Shown here one piece after another: positions 11,641-25,700 of a stretch of 64,000 nucleotides of DNA. The position numbers were made by a program, and so were the translations under genes. The stretch covers positions 1,178,001-1,242,000 of the forward strand of contig JAHGAU010000010.1 in NCBI GenBank assembly GCA_019925105.1. Direction: 5' to 3'. Within the stretch, counting starts at the first letter, position 1. The number at the start of each line of letters is the position of its first letter. Below the pieces are notes generated by a model that saw nothing but the letters and a program-made list of their open reading frames with translations, ran no database searches and was not told the origin of the DNA. The stretch is from Niebla homalea (Eukaryota; Ascomycota; Lecanoromycetes; Lecanorales; Ramalinaceae).

Positions 11641-13774
11641 ATAATAATAAAAATTATATATATAATTAATAATTACATATATAATTAATACTATAATTAT
11701 TTAGCCTTTATATATTATCTTTCCGTAAGATTATTAAAGTTTAAATTTTAATTAATAACTTTACTTATTACGGATATTATATACGTAAATAAACCGGTAT
11801 TATGGAAATAATTATTTTTATTATAATATTATAATTAATAAAAATAGCTTTAATAATAACTATAATAATATTAAAAACGAAAAAGCGTAAACGTTAAATT
11901 ATAAGTATTTAATATACTATTAAGTTAAGGATATTAAATAAATAAAGTTATTAAAATAATAAAAAATTAATAAATATATTTATTAAAATTACGTTAACGC
12001 TTTAATAATTTTTATAATATTATTTATTATATTACTTTTAATAATATATAGATTATAAATGCTTAACGTTTAACGTTATTAACTTTAACGTTTAACGTTA
12101 AATTTTAATAATATTAATATATAAAAATAAAAAAATAATTTATAATTTTACGTTAATATAAGCCTTCTTTTTTTATAAATAAATTAATAAGGTTAAAAAT
12201 AAATATAAAAACGTCATATTTTCCTTATCTTTTTTTTTTTTTTTTTTTCCTCTGTTTTTCTTTCCGTTTTAATTAAAGGCCTTTCTTTAATATTATTTAT
12301 TAAAAAGGCTTTTTAATTTAATTTTAAGGTATTATTTTTAAAAGTTAAAGCCGACCCTTTTAATAACGCCGTTAAAAAGGGTATAACCTTTTTTCCTTTT
12401 CTTTAAATAGGTTAAAGCCCGTATCTCCTTCCTTTTTTTTATTTTTTAAGTTACCGGATATTATAAGTTTAAGGTTTACTTTCCCCACCCCAAATATAAG
12501 GTTAAGGAATAAGGAATAACTTTTTAACGGAATTAATTCTTATAAAAAGCTTAAACCCCCCGTATTAAGCCGATTTAACTATTAAACGTTAACATTATTA
12601 TTTTATTATTATATTATAATTTACTTATTTATTCTTTAAATCGGATAATTTCCTTTTCCGTTATTTTAATATAAGCGGTAAATACTTTTTTTTTAATTTA
12701 AAGGATTAATATTTCTTTTTTAACTTTTAAAATAACTTAACGGAATATATATTTTACTTAATTAATAATAATGAACGTTTAATTAATATTTAACCAGAAA
12801 GCTTTAAAATCCTAAAGGATTTTATTACACTTTTATACGTACTGGGTTTACGCTTTAATAAATTGTATATTAATTAAAGGATACTTATATATTTATTAAG
12901 TTATTTAAGATTATAATTAATCTGGAAACTATATATATATTAAAATAACGGTAATATAATAACGTTAAAATACTTACGGAAAGACAATAAAAAGGGTATT
13001 GTTTATAGCGATACCGCAAGTAAAATAACGGGCCACGTATATAACATAGTTTACCCTATAAAAAATAAGTAAAATAAAACGTTATTATATTTATTATTAA
13101 TATTATATTTACGTTTATATTAATAATACGTTAATATAAATTATATTATTTAAGATCGATTAACTTATATATAATATTAATAAATAAAATAAACGGACTA
13201 TTAACGTAAATAAAACGCTTATATAATATTAACGTTATTTACTATAATAATAATATAGATAACGAAGATATATAATTATATACGTATTAACTTATAAATA
13301 TCTATATAAACCCTTAATATATTATATTTATAAAAGCGATTAAAATTATTAAGGAGAAAAGAAAAAAAGTTTAAAATAAAATAAAGGCCTTATTATAATC
13401 GTATACCGTTTTTATAATAATATTTACCTTTATTATAACGTAATAAATTAATAATAAAGCTTTAAATAATTATTAATTAATATTATAAAGACTTTTTTCT
13501 TATTTACCTTTTCTTACTAGGTTTTATAAAGGGTTTTTAATAAGCTCTTTAAGTTATATTAACTCTTTATTAACGTAAGGTACCCTTATTATATTATTAT
13601 TGGATAGATACTATTATACTTACGTATATATTTAAAGATTCTTTTCTTTTTACCTTTTTCCCATTAAGTTTAATAATAGGTTTTTAATAAGCCTTATACT
13701 TAACCGGTTTTACGTTAACGTTTTAAATATATTTTTTTATACCTTAAAAATTAATATATAAAAAGGGAGATAAT
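11641..13774 (+). mobile_element. long 3' region of inner copy 1 between pol and the 3' LTR
   Basis: About 2.1 kb separates the pol end from the polypurine tract. It includes a T18-type run near 12231-12248 and no recognisable ORF. The same region occurs in all three copies, so it belongs to the family. Whether it once coded for an extra protein cannot be told after RIP. Confidence 0.55.
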
Positions 13775-14107
13775 TATTAATAATTAATATTATTTTTACG
13801 CCGGCGTTATAATAATACGTTATATTACTACGTTAAAATAAACCGTTAAACCTTAATAAAGGGTTTTAATAACGGCCTTAATATGCGTTATTTATAAGTT
13901 ATAACTTAATAAACGTAAAGCGGAATAATTATCGCTTTTATTTTAAGTAAAAGCTATACTTTAATTCTTTCTAAGTTTTTTAAGAATTAATCTTATTATT
14001 AATCTACTTATTAAAGTAATACCTAAGTATCCAAACCGTAACGTTACGTCTTCTATATCTACCTTTATTAATCCCGCCGGCGTGCCGCCAGCGGAGTCAG
14101 TCTAACA
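13775..14107 (+). repeat. 3' LTR of inner copy 1
   Basis: Same 333-bp LTR; its last bases CAGTCTAACA are unmutated. It faces the 3' LTR of inner copy 2 in inverted orientation across a 981-bp spacer. Confidence 0.87.
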
Positions 14108-15088
14108 ATTAAATCGATTTAAAAAACGTATAATAAGAAATATAAACCAAAATTATATAACGTCGGCGATTTAATAATATTAAATATTAAAAACCTTAAA
14201 TTAAAGTAATTAAGTAAAAAGCTTATGCCCCGATTTATAAAACCCTTTAAAATTAATAATAAAATTAAAACGTAAACGTACCGTTTATTTTTTTTATTGC
14301 TTATTAAATCCATTTTATTATCCATATTTCTTTTTTGGAATTTTATTATATTTATACCGGCGATTAAATAGCGGAGGCTATAATATAAATACCTGAATTA
14401 ATTAATAATAAAAAAGAATAAATAATTAAAGAAATTATTAATAAAATTAAAAGTAAAAAAGGTATTTAATATTAGGTTAAATAGGTTAATTAAGGCTTTA
14501 AATATAATCAGTAAATACCGGAAGCGGACTTAAAGTATTCTTAAGAATTATAAGAATAATATAATAAAATAATACGGAATAAAAGGAAACGTAAATAAAG
14601 TTATAATATCGCGACGGCAAAGATTATATATATAATTAATAATTATATATATAATTAATATTATAACTATTTAGCCCTTATATATTATCCTTTTATAAAA
14701 TTATTAAAGTCTAAGCTTTAATTAATAACTTTACTTATTACGGATATTATACGTATAGATAACCCGGCGTTACGGAGGCGGTTATCTTTATTATAATATT
14801 ATAATTAATAAGAATAACTTTAATAATAGCCACCATAATACCGAAAACGAAAAAGCGTAAACGTTAAATTATAAGCGCTTAATATATTATTAAGTCAAAA
14901 ATATTAAATAAATAAAGTTATTAAAATAATAAAAGATTAATAGGTATATTTATTAAGGTTACGTTAACGCTTTAATAAATTTTATAATATTATCCGTTAT
15001 ATTATTTTTAATAATATATAAATTATAAGCGTTTAATATTTAATATTATTAACTTTAAACGCTTAACGTTAAACTTTAATAATATTAA
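14108..15088 (+). pseudogene. inverted 981-bp piece of the outer Gypsy pol (integrase C-end and chromodomain)
   Basis: This segment matches 11.13-12.12 kb of inner copy 1 in direct orientation. It begins at the exact point where the outer copy's pol stops at 22736 and ends at the exact point where its 3' region resumes at 6463. RFIKPF is readable at 14231-14248 and a chromodomain-like stretch lies near 14.40-14.54 kb. Because the outer element is in minus orientation, this piece should be minus as well; it is plus, so it has been inverted between the two flanking LTRs. Confidence 0.75.
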
Positions 15089-15421
15089 TATTAGACTGAC
15101 TCCGCTGGCGGCACGCCGGCGGGACTAATAAAAGTAAATATAAAAAACGTAACGTTATAGTCTGGATACTTAAATACCACTTTAATAAGTAAATTAATAA
15201 TAAAACTAATTCTTAAAGAACTTAGAAAAAACTAAAATATAGCCTTTACTTAAGGTAAAAACGATAATTATCCTACTTTATACTTATTAAATTACGGCTT
15301 ATAAATAACGTATATTAAAGTTATTATTAAAATCTTTTACCAAAATTTAACGGCCTATTTTAACGTAATAATATAATGTATTACTATAACGTTAACGTAA
15401 AAATAACGTTAACTATTAATA
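15089..15421 (-). repeat. 3' LTR of inner copy 2
   Basis: A 333-bp LTR in minus orientation, inverted relative to 13775-14107. Confidence 0.85.
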
Positions 15422-17558
15422 ATTATTTCCCCCTTTATATATTATTTTTTAAGGTATAAAGAAATATATTTAAAACGCTGGCGTAAAGCCGGTTAAATAT
15501 AAGGCTTATTAAAAACCTATTATTAAACCCAGTGGAAAAAGGGTAAAAAGAAAAAAAGTCCTTAGGTATATACGTAAGTATAATAATATTTATTTAATAG
15601 TAATATAATAAAAGCATTTTATATTAATAAAAAGTTAATATAACTTAAAGAGCTTATTAAAAACCCCTTTATAAAACTTAATAAAAAAAGGTAAATAAAA
15701 AAAGAGTTTCTGCGGTATTAATTAATAATTATTTAAGGCTTTATTATTAATTTATTACATTATAATAAAAATAAATATTATCGTAAAAATAACGTACGAT
15801 TATAATAAAGCTTTTATTTTATTTTAAACTTTTTCTCTTTTTTCCTTAATAATCTTAATCGTTTTTATAAATATAATATATTAAGGGTTTATATAAATAT
15901 TTATAAATTAATATATATATAATTATATACCCTTATTATCCATATTATTATTATAATAAGTAACGTTAACGTTATATAAACGTTTTATTTACGTTAATAA
16001 TCCGTTTATTTTATTTATTAATATTATATATAAGTTAATTAATTTTAAATAACGTAATTTACGTTAATATATTATTAATATAAACATAAATATAATATTA
16101 ATAATAAGTATAATAATACTTTATTCCACCTGTTTTTTATAGGGTAAACTACGTTACGTACGTGGCCCGTTATTTTATTCGCGGTATCGCTATAAATAAT
16201 ACCCTTCCCGTTACCTCCCCGTAAGTATCCTAATACCGTTATACCGCCGTTATTTTAATATATATATAATTCCCGGATTAATTATAATCCCAGGTAACTC
16301 GATAAATACGTAAGTATCCTTCAATCGGTACGTAATTTATTGAGGCGTAAACTTAATATATACGGAAATATAATAAAATCCTTCGGGATTTTAAAGTTTT
16401 CCGGTTAAATATTAATTAAACGTTAATTACCGTTAATTAAACGGAATATATACTCCGTTAAATTATTTTAGAAGTTAAAAGGGAAATATTAATCCTTTAA
16501 ATTAAAAAAAAAGTACTCGTTACCCGCGTTAAAATGGCGGAAAAAAAGGTTATCCGGCTTAAAAAATAAATAAATAAATTATAATATAATAATAAGATAA
16601 CGGCGTTAACGTGCAATAGTTAAATTAACTTAATATAGGGGGTCCGGGCCCTTTATAAAAGTTAACTCCGTTAAGGAGTTACTCCTTATTCCTTAACTTT
16701 ATATTCGGGGTAAAAAGAATAAACCTTAAACTTATAATATTTAATAACCTAAAAAATAAAAAGGAGGAAAGAAATATAGGCTTCGGTTTATTTAAAGAAG
16801 AGGAAAAGAAGGTTATACTTTTTTTAACGGTATTATTAAAAAGGTCGATTTTAACTTTTAAGAATAATATCTTAAAATTAAATTAAAGAGTTTTTCCGGC
16901 GAATAATATTAAAGAAAAGCCTTTAATTAAAACGGAGAAAAAAACGGAGAAAAAAAAAAGAAAAAAAATAAAGAAAATATAACGTTTTTATATTTATTTT
17001 TAACCTTATTAATCTACTTATAAAAAAAGAAAACTTATATTAATATAAAGTTATAAATTATTTTTTTATTTTTATACGTTAATATTATTAAAGTTTAATA
17101 TTAAGCGTTAAAATTAATAACGTTAAACGTTAAATACTTATAATTTATATATTATTAAAAGTAATATAATAAATAATATTATAAAAGTTACCGGAATATT
17201 AACGTAACCTTAATAAATATATTTATTAATTTTTTATTATTTTAATAACTTTATTTATTTAATATCCTTAACTTAATAACGTATTAAATATTTATAATTT
17301 AACGTTTATATTTCTTCGTTTTTAATATTATTATAATTATTATTAAAGTTATTTTTATTAATTATAATATTATAATAAAAATAATTACTTCCGTAACGCC
17401 GGCTTATTTATACGCGTAATACCCGTAATAGATAAAGTTATTAATTAAAGTTTAAACTTTAATAATTTTACGGAAGGATAATATATAAAGGCTAAGTAGT
17501 TATAATATTAATTATATATATAATTATTAACTATATATATAACCTCCGCCGTTATAAC

Positions 17559-20500
17559 GTTATAATTTTATTTATATTTCTTTTTATTCCGTATTATTTT
17601 ATTATATTATTTTTATAATTTTTAAGAATACTTTAAGTTTACCTTTAATACTTATTAATTATATTTAAAGCCTTAATTAACTTATTTAATTTAATATTAA
17701 ACGCCCTTTTTACTTTTAACTTTATTAATAATTTCTTTAATTACTTATTCCTTTTTATTATTAATTAATTTAAATACTTATATTATAATTTTTATTATTT
17801 AATTACCGGTATAAATATAATAAAACTTTAAAAGAAAAATATAAATAGTAAGGTAAATTTAATAAGTAATAAAAAGGAATAAACGGTATATTTACGTTCT
17901 AATTTTATTATTAATTCTAAAGGGTCTTATAAATTAAGGCGTAAGCTTTTTATTTAATTATTTTAACTTAAAATTTTTAATATTTAATATTATTAAATCG
18001 TTAACGTTATATAAGTTTAATTTATATTTTTTATTATACGTTTTTTAAGTTAATTTAATAATATAACGTTATTAATCTATTAATATTAATTATATTTTAT
18101 ATAATATTTTAACCTTATTTTTTATTATAAATATCTTTTCCTTTATAAGTTTATTTTTAAATTTAAAATAAATATCTAAATTATAATTATATATTATTAT
18201 AAAAAGGCTATAATTTAAAGTTAAATATTCTAAGTTTATATAAATAAATTCAATTAAAAAAAATAGTTTTACTTAATTTATTTATTTAGAATTAATAAAG
18301 GTTCTTAAATATTATTTAAGGCCTTAATTTTAACGTTTTATTTAATTATTTATTTACGGATAAAAAGTAATATTTAATTTACGCTTTATCTTTATATAAT
18401 AATATATTAAACTTAAGAATTTATTAATAAATAAAGACCTTTAATTAATTACGATTTTAATTAATATATTATACCGTAATATAATTTCTTTAAAGAAAAA
18501 ATCCGTTAATATAACGGTATTAATTTATTTTATAACGGGGAAATATTTATATATCTTTATATATTTATTTATAATTATTAAAATTAAATTATAAATATTA
18601 CTTTTAATTTTATTTATAAATAAACCGGTAATAAAATTTATATTAAATTCTTTTTAAGGTACGACCGGTTAAAAGAATAAAGTAAGTTTACCGTAAAAAC
18701 GGTAATATAATATTTTAATTTTTTAATAAGTATCGTATATTTTAATATAATTATTAATTTAAGCCTTTAAGCCGTTTTAATAATATTTACGGGTTAAAAG
18801 CTTATAAGTCTTTTCGGCTTTAAAGTAACCCGTTAACGGATTATTATAATATTTATTAATTAATTTTTCTTTAACCGCTTTATTTTAAAGGACGTATATA
18901 CGGCCCTTATAGGTTATAAAACTATTTAAATTAAGTCTTTAAGTATTATTATGACCTTAATAAAAATACGTTAACGTTATATTATCGTCCTTAATCTTAT
19001 ATATAAATATATCGTTAACCTATAAATTTTTAATAAATAACTTAATCGGCTTAAATTCTTTATAAGGCTTTTTAAGTAATTATTAAATCTTTTTTTACGG
19101 GATAATAACTTAAATATTTCTTAAAGTAAGTAATAATTAATAATTAATAACCGCCGTCCGTTAATACTTTATTAACTTATTAAATTAAAGTATAAGCTTA
19201 TTCTATAAAATAAGTAATAAAGTAATATTAAAAGGTAAAATTCCTTTATAATTTAAACGTCTTAATAAAGGATTAATAGGGTTTATTTTACCTTAACGAT
19301 AAAATACTTTAAAATTATAATTAATAAGTTTTAAGGTTTACTTAGCCTAATACGGGTTTAATATTAATTATTTTATAAACCTTTAAAGGTTATTATAATC
19401 TATTTATATTTAAATAACTTTAAGGCTCTTTTTTAAATAATACCGTTATTATTTAAATATTATAATGATAATAAGGAGCTTTTAATTATATATTTTATAA
19501 TTTTATTTAATAAAGGTTATTTTTCTGGATTAATACGTAATTAAACGTTAATAATTTTCCTTAAATTATTAAGATAAAATACCTATGATAATAAAGTTAA
19601 ATATATTGGTTTTTACTTATACCCTTTATTTTAAGTTAAAATAACGGAATAATAACGTATTAATAAATATTTTACGGAACCGGCAGAACGCCGTATTAAC
19701 CGTATTATTCTACTTTAATAAGTTAACCTTCTTTCCTTCTTTATTACCCTTAAGTAAATTAATTAAAAGCTTAATTATCCTTAAATATTTATAAATAAAA
19801 TAATAATAAAAATTTATAAAGCTTAAAAAGACTTATACTTCCCCGTAAGTTTTTAAGGTAAATTAATCCTTAATAATTTAAATATATTTTTAATTTATTT
19901 AAATCTTTTTAATAAAAACGATAAACCTTAAGAATTTTATTTAAGTAATATTAAATTAATACTTTTTAAGATTAACGTAAAACTAAAATTAATAAAGTTA
20001 CTTAAAAATTTATTAAATATAACGTTAATAATCCGCCGGATTTTTATTAAATATTAAAATATTATTTAAATAAACTATATAAGTTATATCGATAAAATTA
20101 ATAAAAGTATAATTAATATAAACTTAAAAAGTTACCGGAACGTTAATTAACTTAAACGGTATAATAAGATACTTAAAATAACTATAATATATACGGAACG
20201 TTATCTTTTACTTATCGTTAAACTTAATTTATAATTAATAATAAATATCCTTAAAATTTAACTTAATAAATTATTTAAAGTTATTTAATTAATTAAAAGT
20301 TTTAATAATTAAAAATAATAAGTATTGATTTTTAATTATAATTATATTTAACTTATAATAATTAATATAAAAATAAAAACCGTTATCCTTCTTAAATATA
20401 AAAAGGATCGGAACGTTTATAAGGAATATTAAATAATAAATTTAACCTTAAGCTATAATATCCTTTAAATACCGTCGGAGTTCCGTTAACTTTATCCGAA

Positions 20501-22402
20501 ATAAGTTATATAAGAAATTATATAATAATTTTTTTTATTTAAGTTAATAATATAATCCTTTTATTTTAATTTAAGTAAAGTATTAATTATATTATTAAAA
20601 AAGATATTTATATATTTACTTAATTCTTTTAAGATATTTTAATTAATAAAGTTTTTTATAATATTTATACGCGTTAAATTACTTTAAAGGATTTACGGTA
20701 TTTTTAAGCGCTCTATTATTATATTAATATAAACAATTATAAAGACTTTATTAATTTCTGTTAAACTTTAATTAAAGTTATAAATATTATTAATTTATAA
20801 CTTATAAAAATTAACCTTAAAGTATTATTTATTTACCGCCGGATCGATTATTATTTATAAGGTATATAAAATTAATAAATTAAGGATTACGTTTAAACCT
20901 TTTTAATTAATAATATAAAAAAGTATTTTATATTACTTTTATTATCCTTAATTATTAACCAAATAATATTATAATTAATAAACGCTATAATAAAAGATTT
21001 ACTTATTATTAAGAAAAGCCACTTATAATAAAACGGCGGAAGTTAATTATAAATTTTATTAAATTTTATATATTTATAAAATTAAATTTACTTAAGCTTT
21101 AATATTAATTAATATACTTAATAATTAAAGATTATCCTAAAAACTTATTTAACCCTTAATAATAAAAGCCGGATATACCTTTAATTATTTCTTTATTAAT
21201 TTTAACCTTAAAACGTTATTAAAGCTTTATCGTTTTTTAACGTATTATCCTTTTTATAGGATTTTACGTTTACTATTAAAACCTTATTTTATAAGATAAT
21301 AAAGTAATTAAATATATAATAACCCTTTTTATAATATATATAATATTTAACGTTCTTATTTACTTTAAGGGCGATATTAAAGTTTTCAGGTATAACCTTA
21401 TACTTTTAATTATAAGAATTAATTTTAATAAAAATACGCGCCGGTTTTAAGCCGTTAAAATTAGGTTTAAATACCCTATTTTTAAAAGATTTACCCTTAT
21501 TAACTTTTTAATTACCATTAATGGTATACTTTAAATTATTCTCCTATATAATTACCGCCGTTATAATATTATCCCGGGTTCTTAATACTTTATTAATTAT
21601 AAGGATTTTAATTTTAAACTTTAATAAAAGCTTTATAAAGAATATATAAGTATAAAACTTATTTAATAATAATAATAAATCCTTTTTTATAATCTTTAAA
21701 GTATTACGGAATTACGTTATTTTTTAATTAAAGTATTACTTAATATCCTTAAACCGCTTATAATAAATAAGCCGGCGGTTTTTTAAATTAATTATTAAAT
21801 TTAAAAGCTTATCCTTAAGCTCTTAATAACTTATTTTATTAATTTCCTTATTTAATAAATTAAAGATTTTATAAGAGATAAACCTTAAATAAAAAATTAC
21901 CTTTTTTCTCTTAATAAAAAAATACTTAAGATAAAATATGAATTATTTCTTTAAGTTAATAAACCATATTTAATATTTACCCTTAAATTTATTTTAATAT
22001 AACTTAAACTTTTCCGGATAAAAGGATTTACTTTTACGGGGTAAAGTAAAAATTATTAATAATATATTATCAATATAAAGCTTAATAATAAAATTAATAT
22101 AAAAAAGAGTCCCAGAACGTAAATCCTTATATTATACATTAACGTAATTAAATATATATTCTTAATAAATATGATTTTTAACCTTAAATTAATTAATTTT
22201 AAATTATAATTTTAAAAATTAAACTTATTAAATTATAATATTATAACGGCGCTCCGCCGTTTTAATTTACTTAACTATAATAAAAAGGTTCTTAATTAAA
22301 AAGTGAATATTACCTTTTTATTTTAAGGTTTATTAAATTAATTAAGTATTTATTATAATAATAACGTTAAGCCTTTTTTTTAATAAAAAAGAAAAATTAA
22401 AA
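17559..22402 (-). pseudogene. gag-pol remnant of inner copy 2
   Basis: Mirror image of the copy 1 pol region. The reverse-transcriptase catalytic box near 20.06 kb reads YLNN on the minus strand, so both catalytic Asp codons are hit here whereas copy 1 lost only the first. Numerous stops. Limits are transferred from copy 1 by symmetry and are approximate. Confidence 0.6.
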
Positions 22403-22735
22403 AATTAAACTGATTCCGTTAATAATACGTTAACGGGACTAATAAAAATAAATATAAAAGATATAACGTTATAATCTGGATACTTAAATATTATTTTAAT
22501 AAATAAATTAATAATAAAATTAATTCTTAAGGAACTTAAAAAGAATTAAGGTATAGCCTTTACTTAAGGTAAAGGCGATAATTACCCCGCTTTACGCCTA
22601 TTAAGCTACGGCTTATAAATAACGTATATTAAGGCCGTTACCAAGGCCCTTTACCAAGGTTTAACGGTTTACCTTAATATAGCAATATAACGTATTACTA
22701 TAACGCCGGCGCAGAGGTGGCGCTAGCTGCTAACA
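22403..22735 (-). repeat. 5' LTR of inner copy 2
   Basis: A 333-bp LTR ending on the plus strand in GGTGGCGCTAGCTGCTAACA, the unmutated family terminus. Confidence 0.85.
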
Positions 22736-25700
22736 TTAATAATATAACGTTATTAATCCGTTAATATTAATCGTATTTTATATAATATTTTAACTTTATT
22801 TTTTATTATAAATATCTCCTTTTCTATAGGTTTATCCTTAAATTCAAAATAAATATCTAGATTATAATTATATATTATTATAAAAAAATTATAGCTTAAA
22901 GTTAAATATTCCGAGTTTATATAAATAAATTTAATTAAAAAGAATAACCCTACTTAATTTACCTATTCGGAGCTAATAAAAATCCTTAAATACTATTTAA
23001 GGCTTTAATTTTAACGCTTTATTTAACTATCCGGTTATGGGTAGAAAACGGTACTTAATTTATATTTTATCTTTACGTAATAATATATTAAACCTTAAAG
23101 TTTATTAATAAATAAAGACCTTTAATTAATTACGATTTTAATTAATATATTATAATATAATATGATTTCTTTAAAAAAGAAGTCCGTTAATATAACGGTA
23201 TTAATTTATTTTATAACGGGGAGGTATTTATATATTTTTATATATTTATTTATAATTCTTAAAATCGAATTATAAACGTTATCCTTAACTTTATTTATAA
23301 ATAAACCGGTAATAAAATCTATATTGAATTCTTTTTAAAGTACGGTTAATTAAGGGAATAAAGTAAGTTCACTATAAAAACAGTAATATAATACCTTAAT
23401 CCTTTAATAAGTATCATACATTTTAATATAATTATTAATTTAAGCTTTTACACCGTTTTAATGATATTTACGGGTTAAAAGTTTATACGTTTTTTTAGCT
23501 CCAAAGTGGCCCGTTAATAGGTTATTATAATACTTATTAATTAACTCTTTTTTAACCGCTTTATCGTAAAGGACGTATATACGGCCCTTATAAGTTATAA
23601 GGCTATTAAGATTAAGTTTTTAAGTATTATTACGATTTTAATAAAAATACGTCGGCGTTACGTTATCGTCCTTAATCTTATATATAAACATATTATTAAC
23701 CTATAGATCCTTAATAAGTAATTTAATCGGTTTAGATTCCTCGTAAAGTCCTTTAGGTAGTTATTAAATCTCTTTTTATAAAATAATAACCTAAATACCT
23801 TTTAAAGCGAGCAGTAATTAATAATTAATAATTATTATTTATTAATACTTTACCGATTTATCGGATTAAAGTACGAGCTTATTCTATAAGGTAAGTAATA
23901 AAGTAATATTAAAAGGTAAGACTCCTTTATAATTTAGACGTTTTAATAAAGAATTAATAAAGTTTATTTTACTTTAATAATAAAATATTTTAAAGTTATA
24001 ATTAGTAAGTTTTAAAGCTTATTTAACTTAACGCGGGCTTAACGCCGGTTATTTTATAAACTTTTAAAAATTATTATAATTTATTTATACTTAAATAACT
24101 TTAAGGCTCCCTTCCAGGTAATATTATTATTATTTAAACATTATAATAATAACGAGGAGTTCTTAATTATACGTTTTATAATTCTGTTCGGTAAAAGTTA
24201 TTTTTCTGGATTAATACGTAATTAAGTATTAATAACTTTCCTTAAACTATTAAAATAAGATGCCTACGATAATAAAATTGGATATATTAATCTTTATTTA
24301 TACCTTCCGTTTTAAGTTAAAATAACGGAATAATAATACGTTAATAAATATCTCGCGGAATTAACGGAACGCTATATTTACCGTATTATTTTACTTTAAC
24401 GGGTTAACCTTCTTCTTTTCCTTATTGCCTTTAAGTAGATTAATTAAAGGCTTAGTTATCCTTAAATATTTATAAATAAAATAATAATAAAAATTTATAA
24501 AACTTAAAAAGACCTATACTTCCCGGTAGGTTTTTAAGGTAGATTAATCTTTAATAACTTAAATACGCTTTTAGTCTATTTAAATCCCTTTAATAGAAAC
24601 GATAAACCTTAAAAACTTTATTTAAGTAATATTAAATTAATATTTCTTGAAATTAACGTAAAGTTAAAATTAATAAAGTTACTTAAAAATTTACTAAATA
24701 TAACGTTAATAATCCGCCGGATTCTTATTAAATATTAAAATATCGTTTAAATAAATTATATAGATTATATTAATAAAATTAATAAGAATATAGTTAATAT
24801 AAGCTTAAAAAATTGCTAAAGCGTTAATTAACTTAAAAGGTATAATAAAATACTTAAAGTAACCATAACGTATATAGAACGTCATCTTTTATTTATCGCC
24901 GGACTTAATCCGTAACCGGTAATAAGTATCCTTAAGGTCCAATTTAATAAACCGTTTAAAGTTATTTAACCGGTTAAAAGTCTTAATAATTAAGGGTAAT
25001 AAGTATTAATTTTTAATTATAACCGTATTTAATCCACGGTAATTAATATAGAAATAAAAACCGCTATCCTTCTTAAATATAAAAAAAATTAAGGTACCTG
25101 CGGACGACGTTAAATAACGAATTTAACCTTAGGCTATAATATCCTTAAGATATTACCGGAGCTTTATTAGCTTTACTTAAAATAGGTTATATAAGGGATT
25201 ATATAATAACTCCCTATTATTTAAGTTAATAACGTAATCCTTTTATTTTAATTCAGGTAAAGTATTAGCTATATTATTAAAAAAGATATCTATATATTTA
25301 CTTAACTCCCTCGGGACGTTTTAATTAATAAAGTTTTTTATAGTATTTATATATATTAAATTACTTTAAAGGATTTACGGTATTTTTAAGCGCTCCGTCG
25401 TTACGTTAATATAAATAATTATAAAGACTTTATTAATCTTTATTAAACTTTAATTAAAGTTATAAATATTATTAATTTATAACTTATAAGAATTAACCTT
25501 AAAGCGTTATTTATCCGCCGTTAAATTAATCGTTATTTATAAGGTATATAAAGTTAATAAATTAAAGACTATATTTAAACCTTCTTAATTAATAACGTAA
25601 AAAAATATTTTATATTATTTTTATTGCCCTTAATTATTAACCAGATAATATTATAATTAATAAATATTATAATAAAAAATTTATTTATTATTAAGAAAAG

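Larger units (their letters stand above)
6464..14107 (+). mobile_element. inner Gypsy retrotransposon copy 1 (full length)
   Basis: A 7644-bp element with 333-bp LTRs at 6464-6796 and 13775-14107 in the same orientation. A polypurine tract AAAAGGGAGATAAT (13761-13774) sits just before the 3' LTR. Pol remnants lie in between. It inserted into the outer element at TTAAT (6459-6463). The base run to its right is ATTAA (14108-14112), the reverse complement, which is explained by inversion of the neighbouring segment. Confidence 0.87.
15089..22735 (-). mobile_element. inner Gypsy retrotransposon copy 2 (full length, opposite orientation)
   Basis: A 7647-bp element with LTRs at 22735-22403 (5') and 15421-15089 (3'), almost the same length as copy 1 and its inverted counterpart. 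A minus-strand polypurine tract adjoins the 3' LTR near 15422-15437. Flanks are ATTAA (15084-15088) and TTAAT (22736-22740), inverted instead of direct, as expected after the spacer flipped. Confidence 0.87.

Noticed and set aside
14119..14325. Minus-strand hydrophobic ORF of 68 codons in the AT island
   Set aside because: It is the antisense of the retrotransposon integrase C-end, opened by RIP-driven AT bias.
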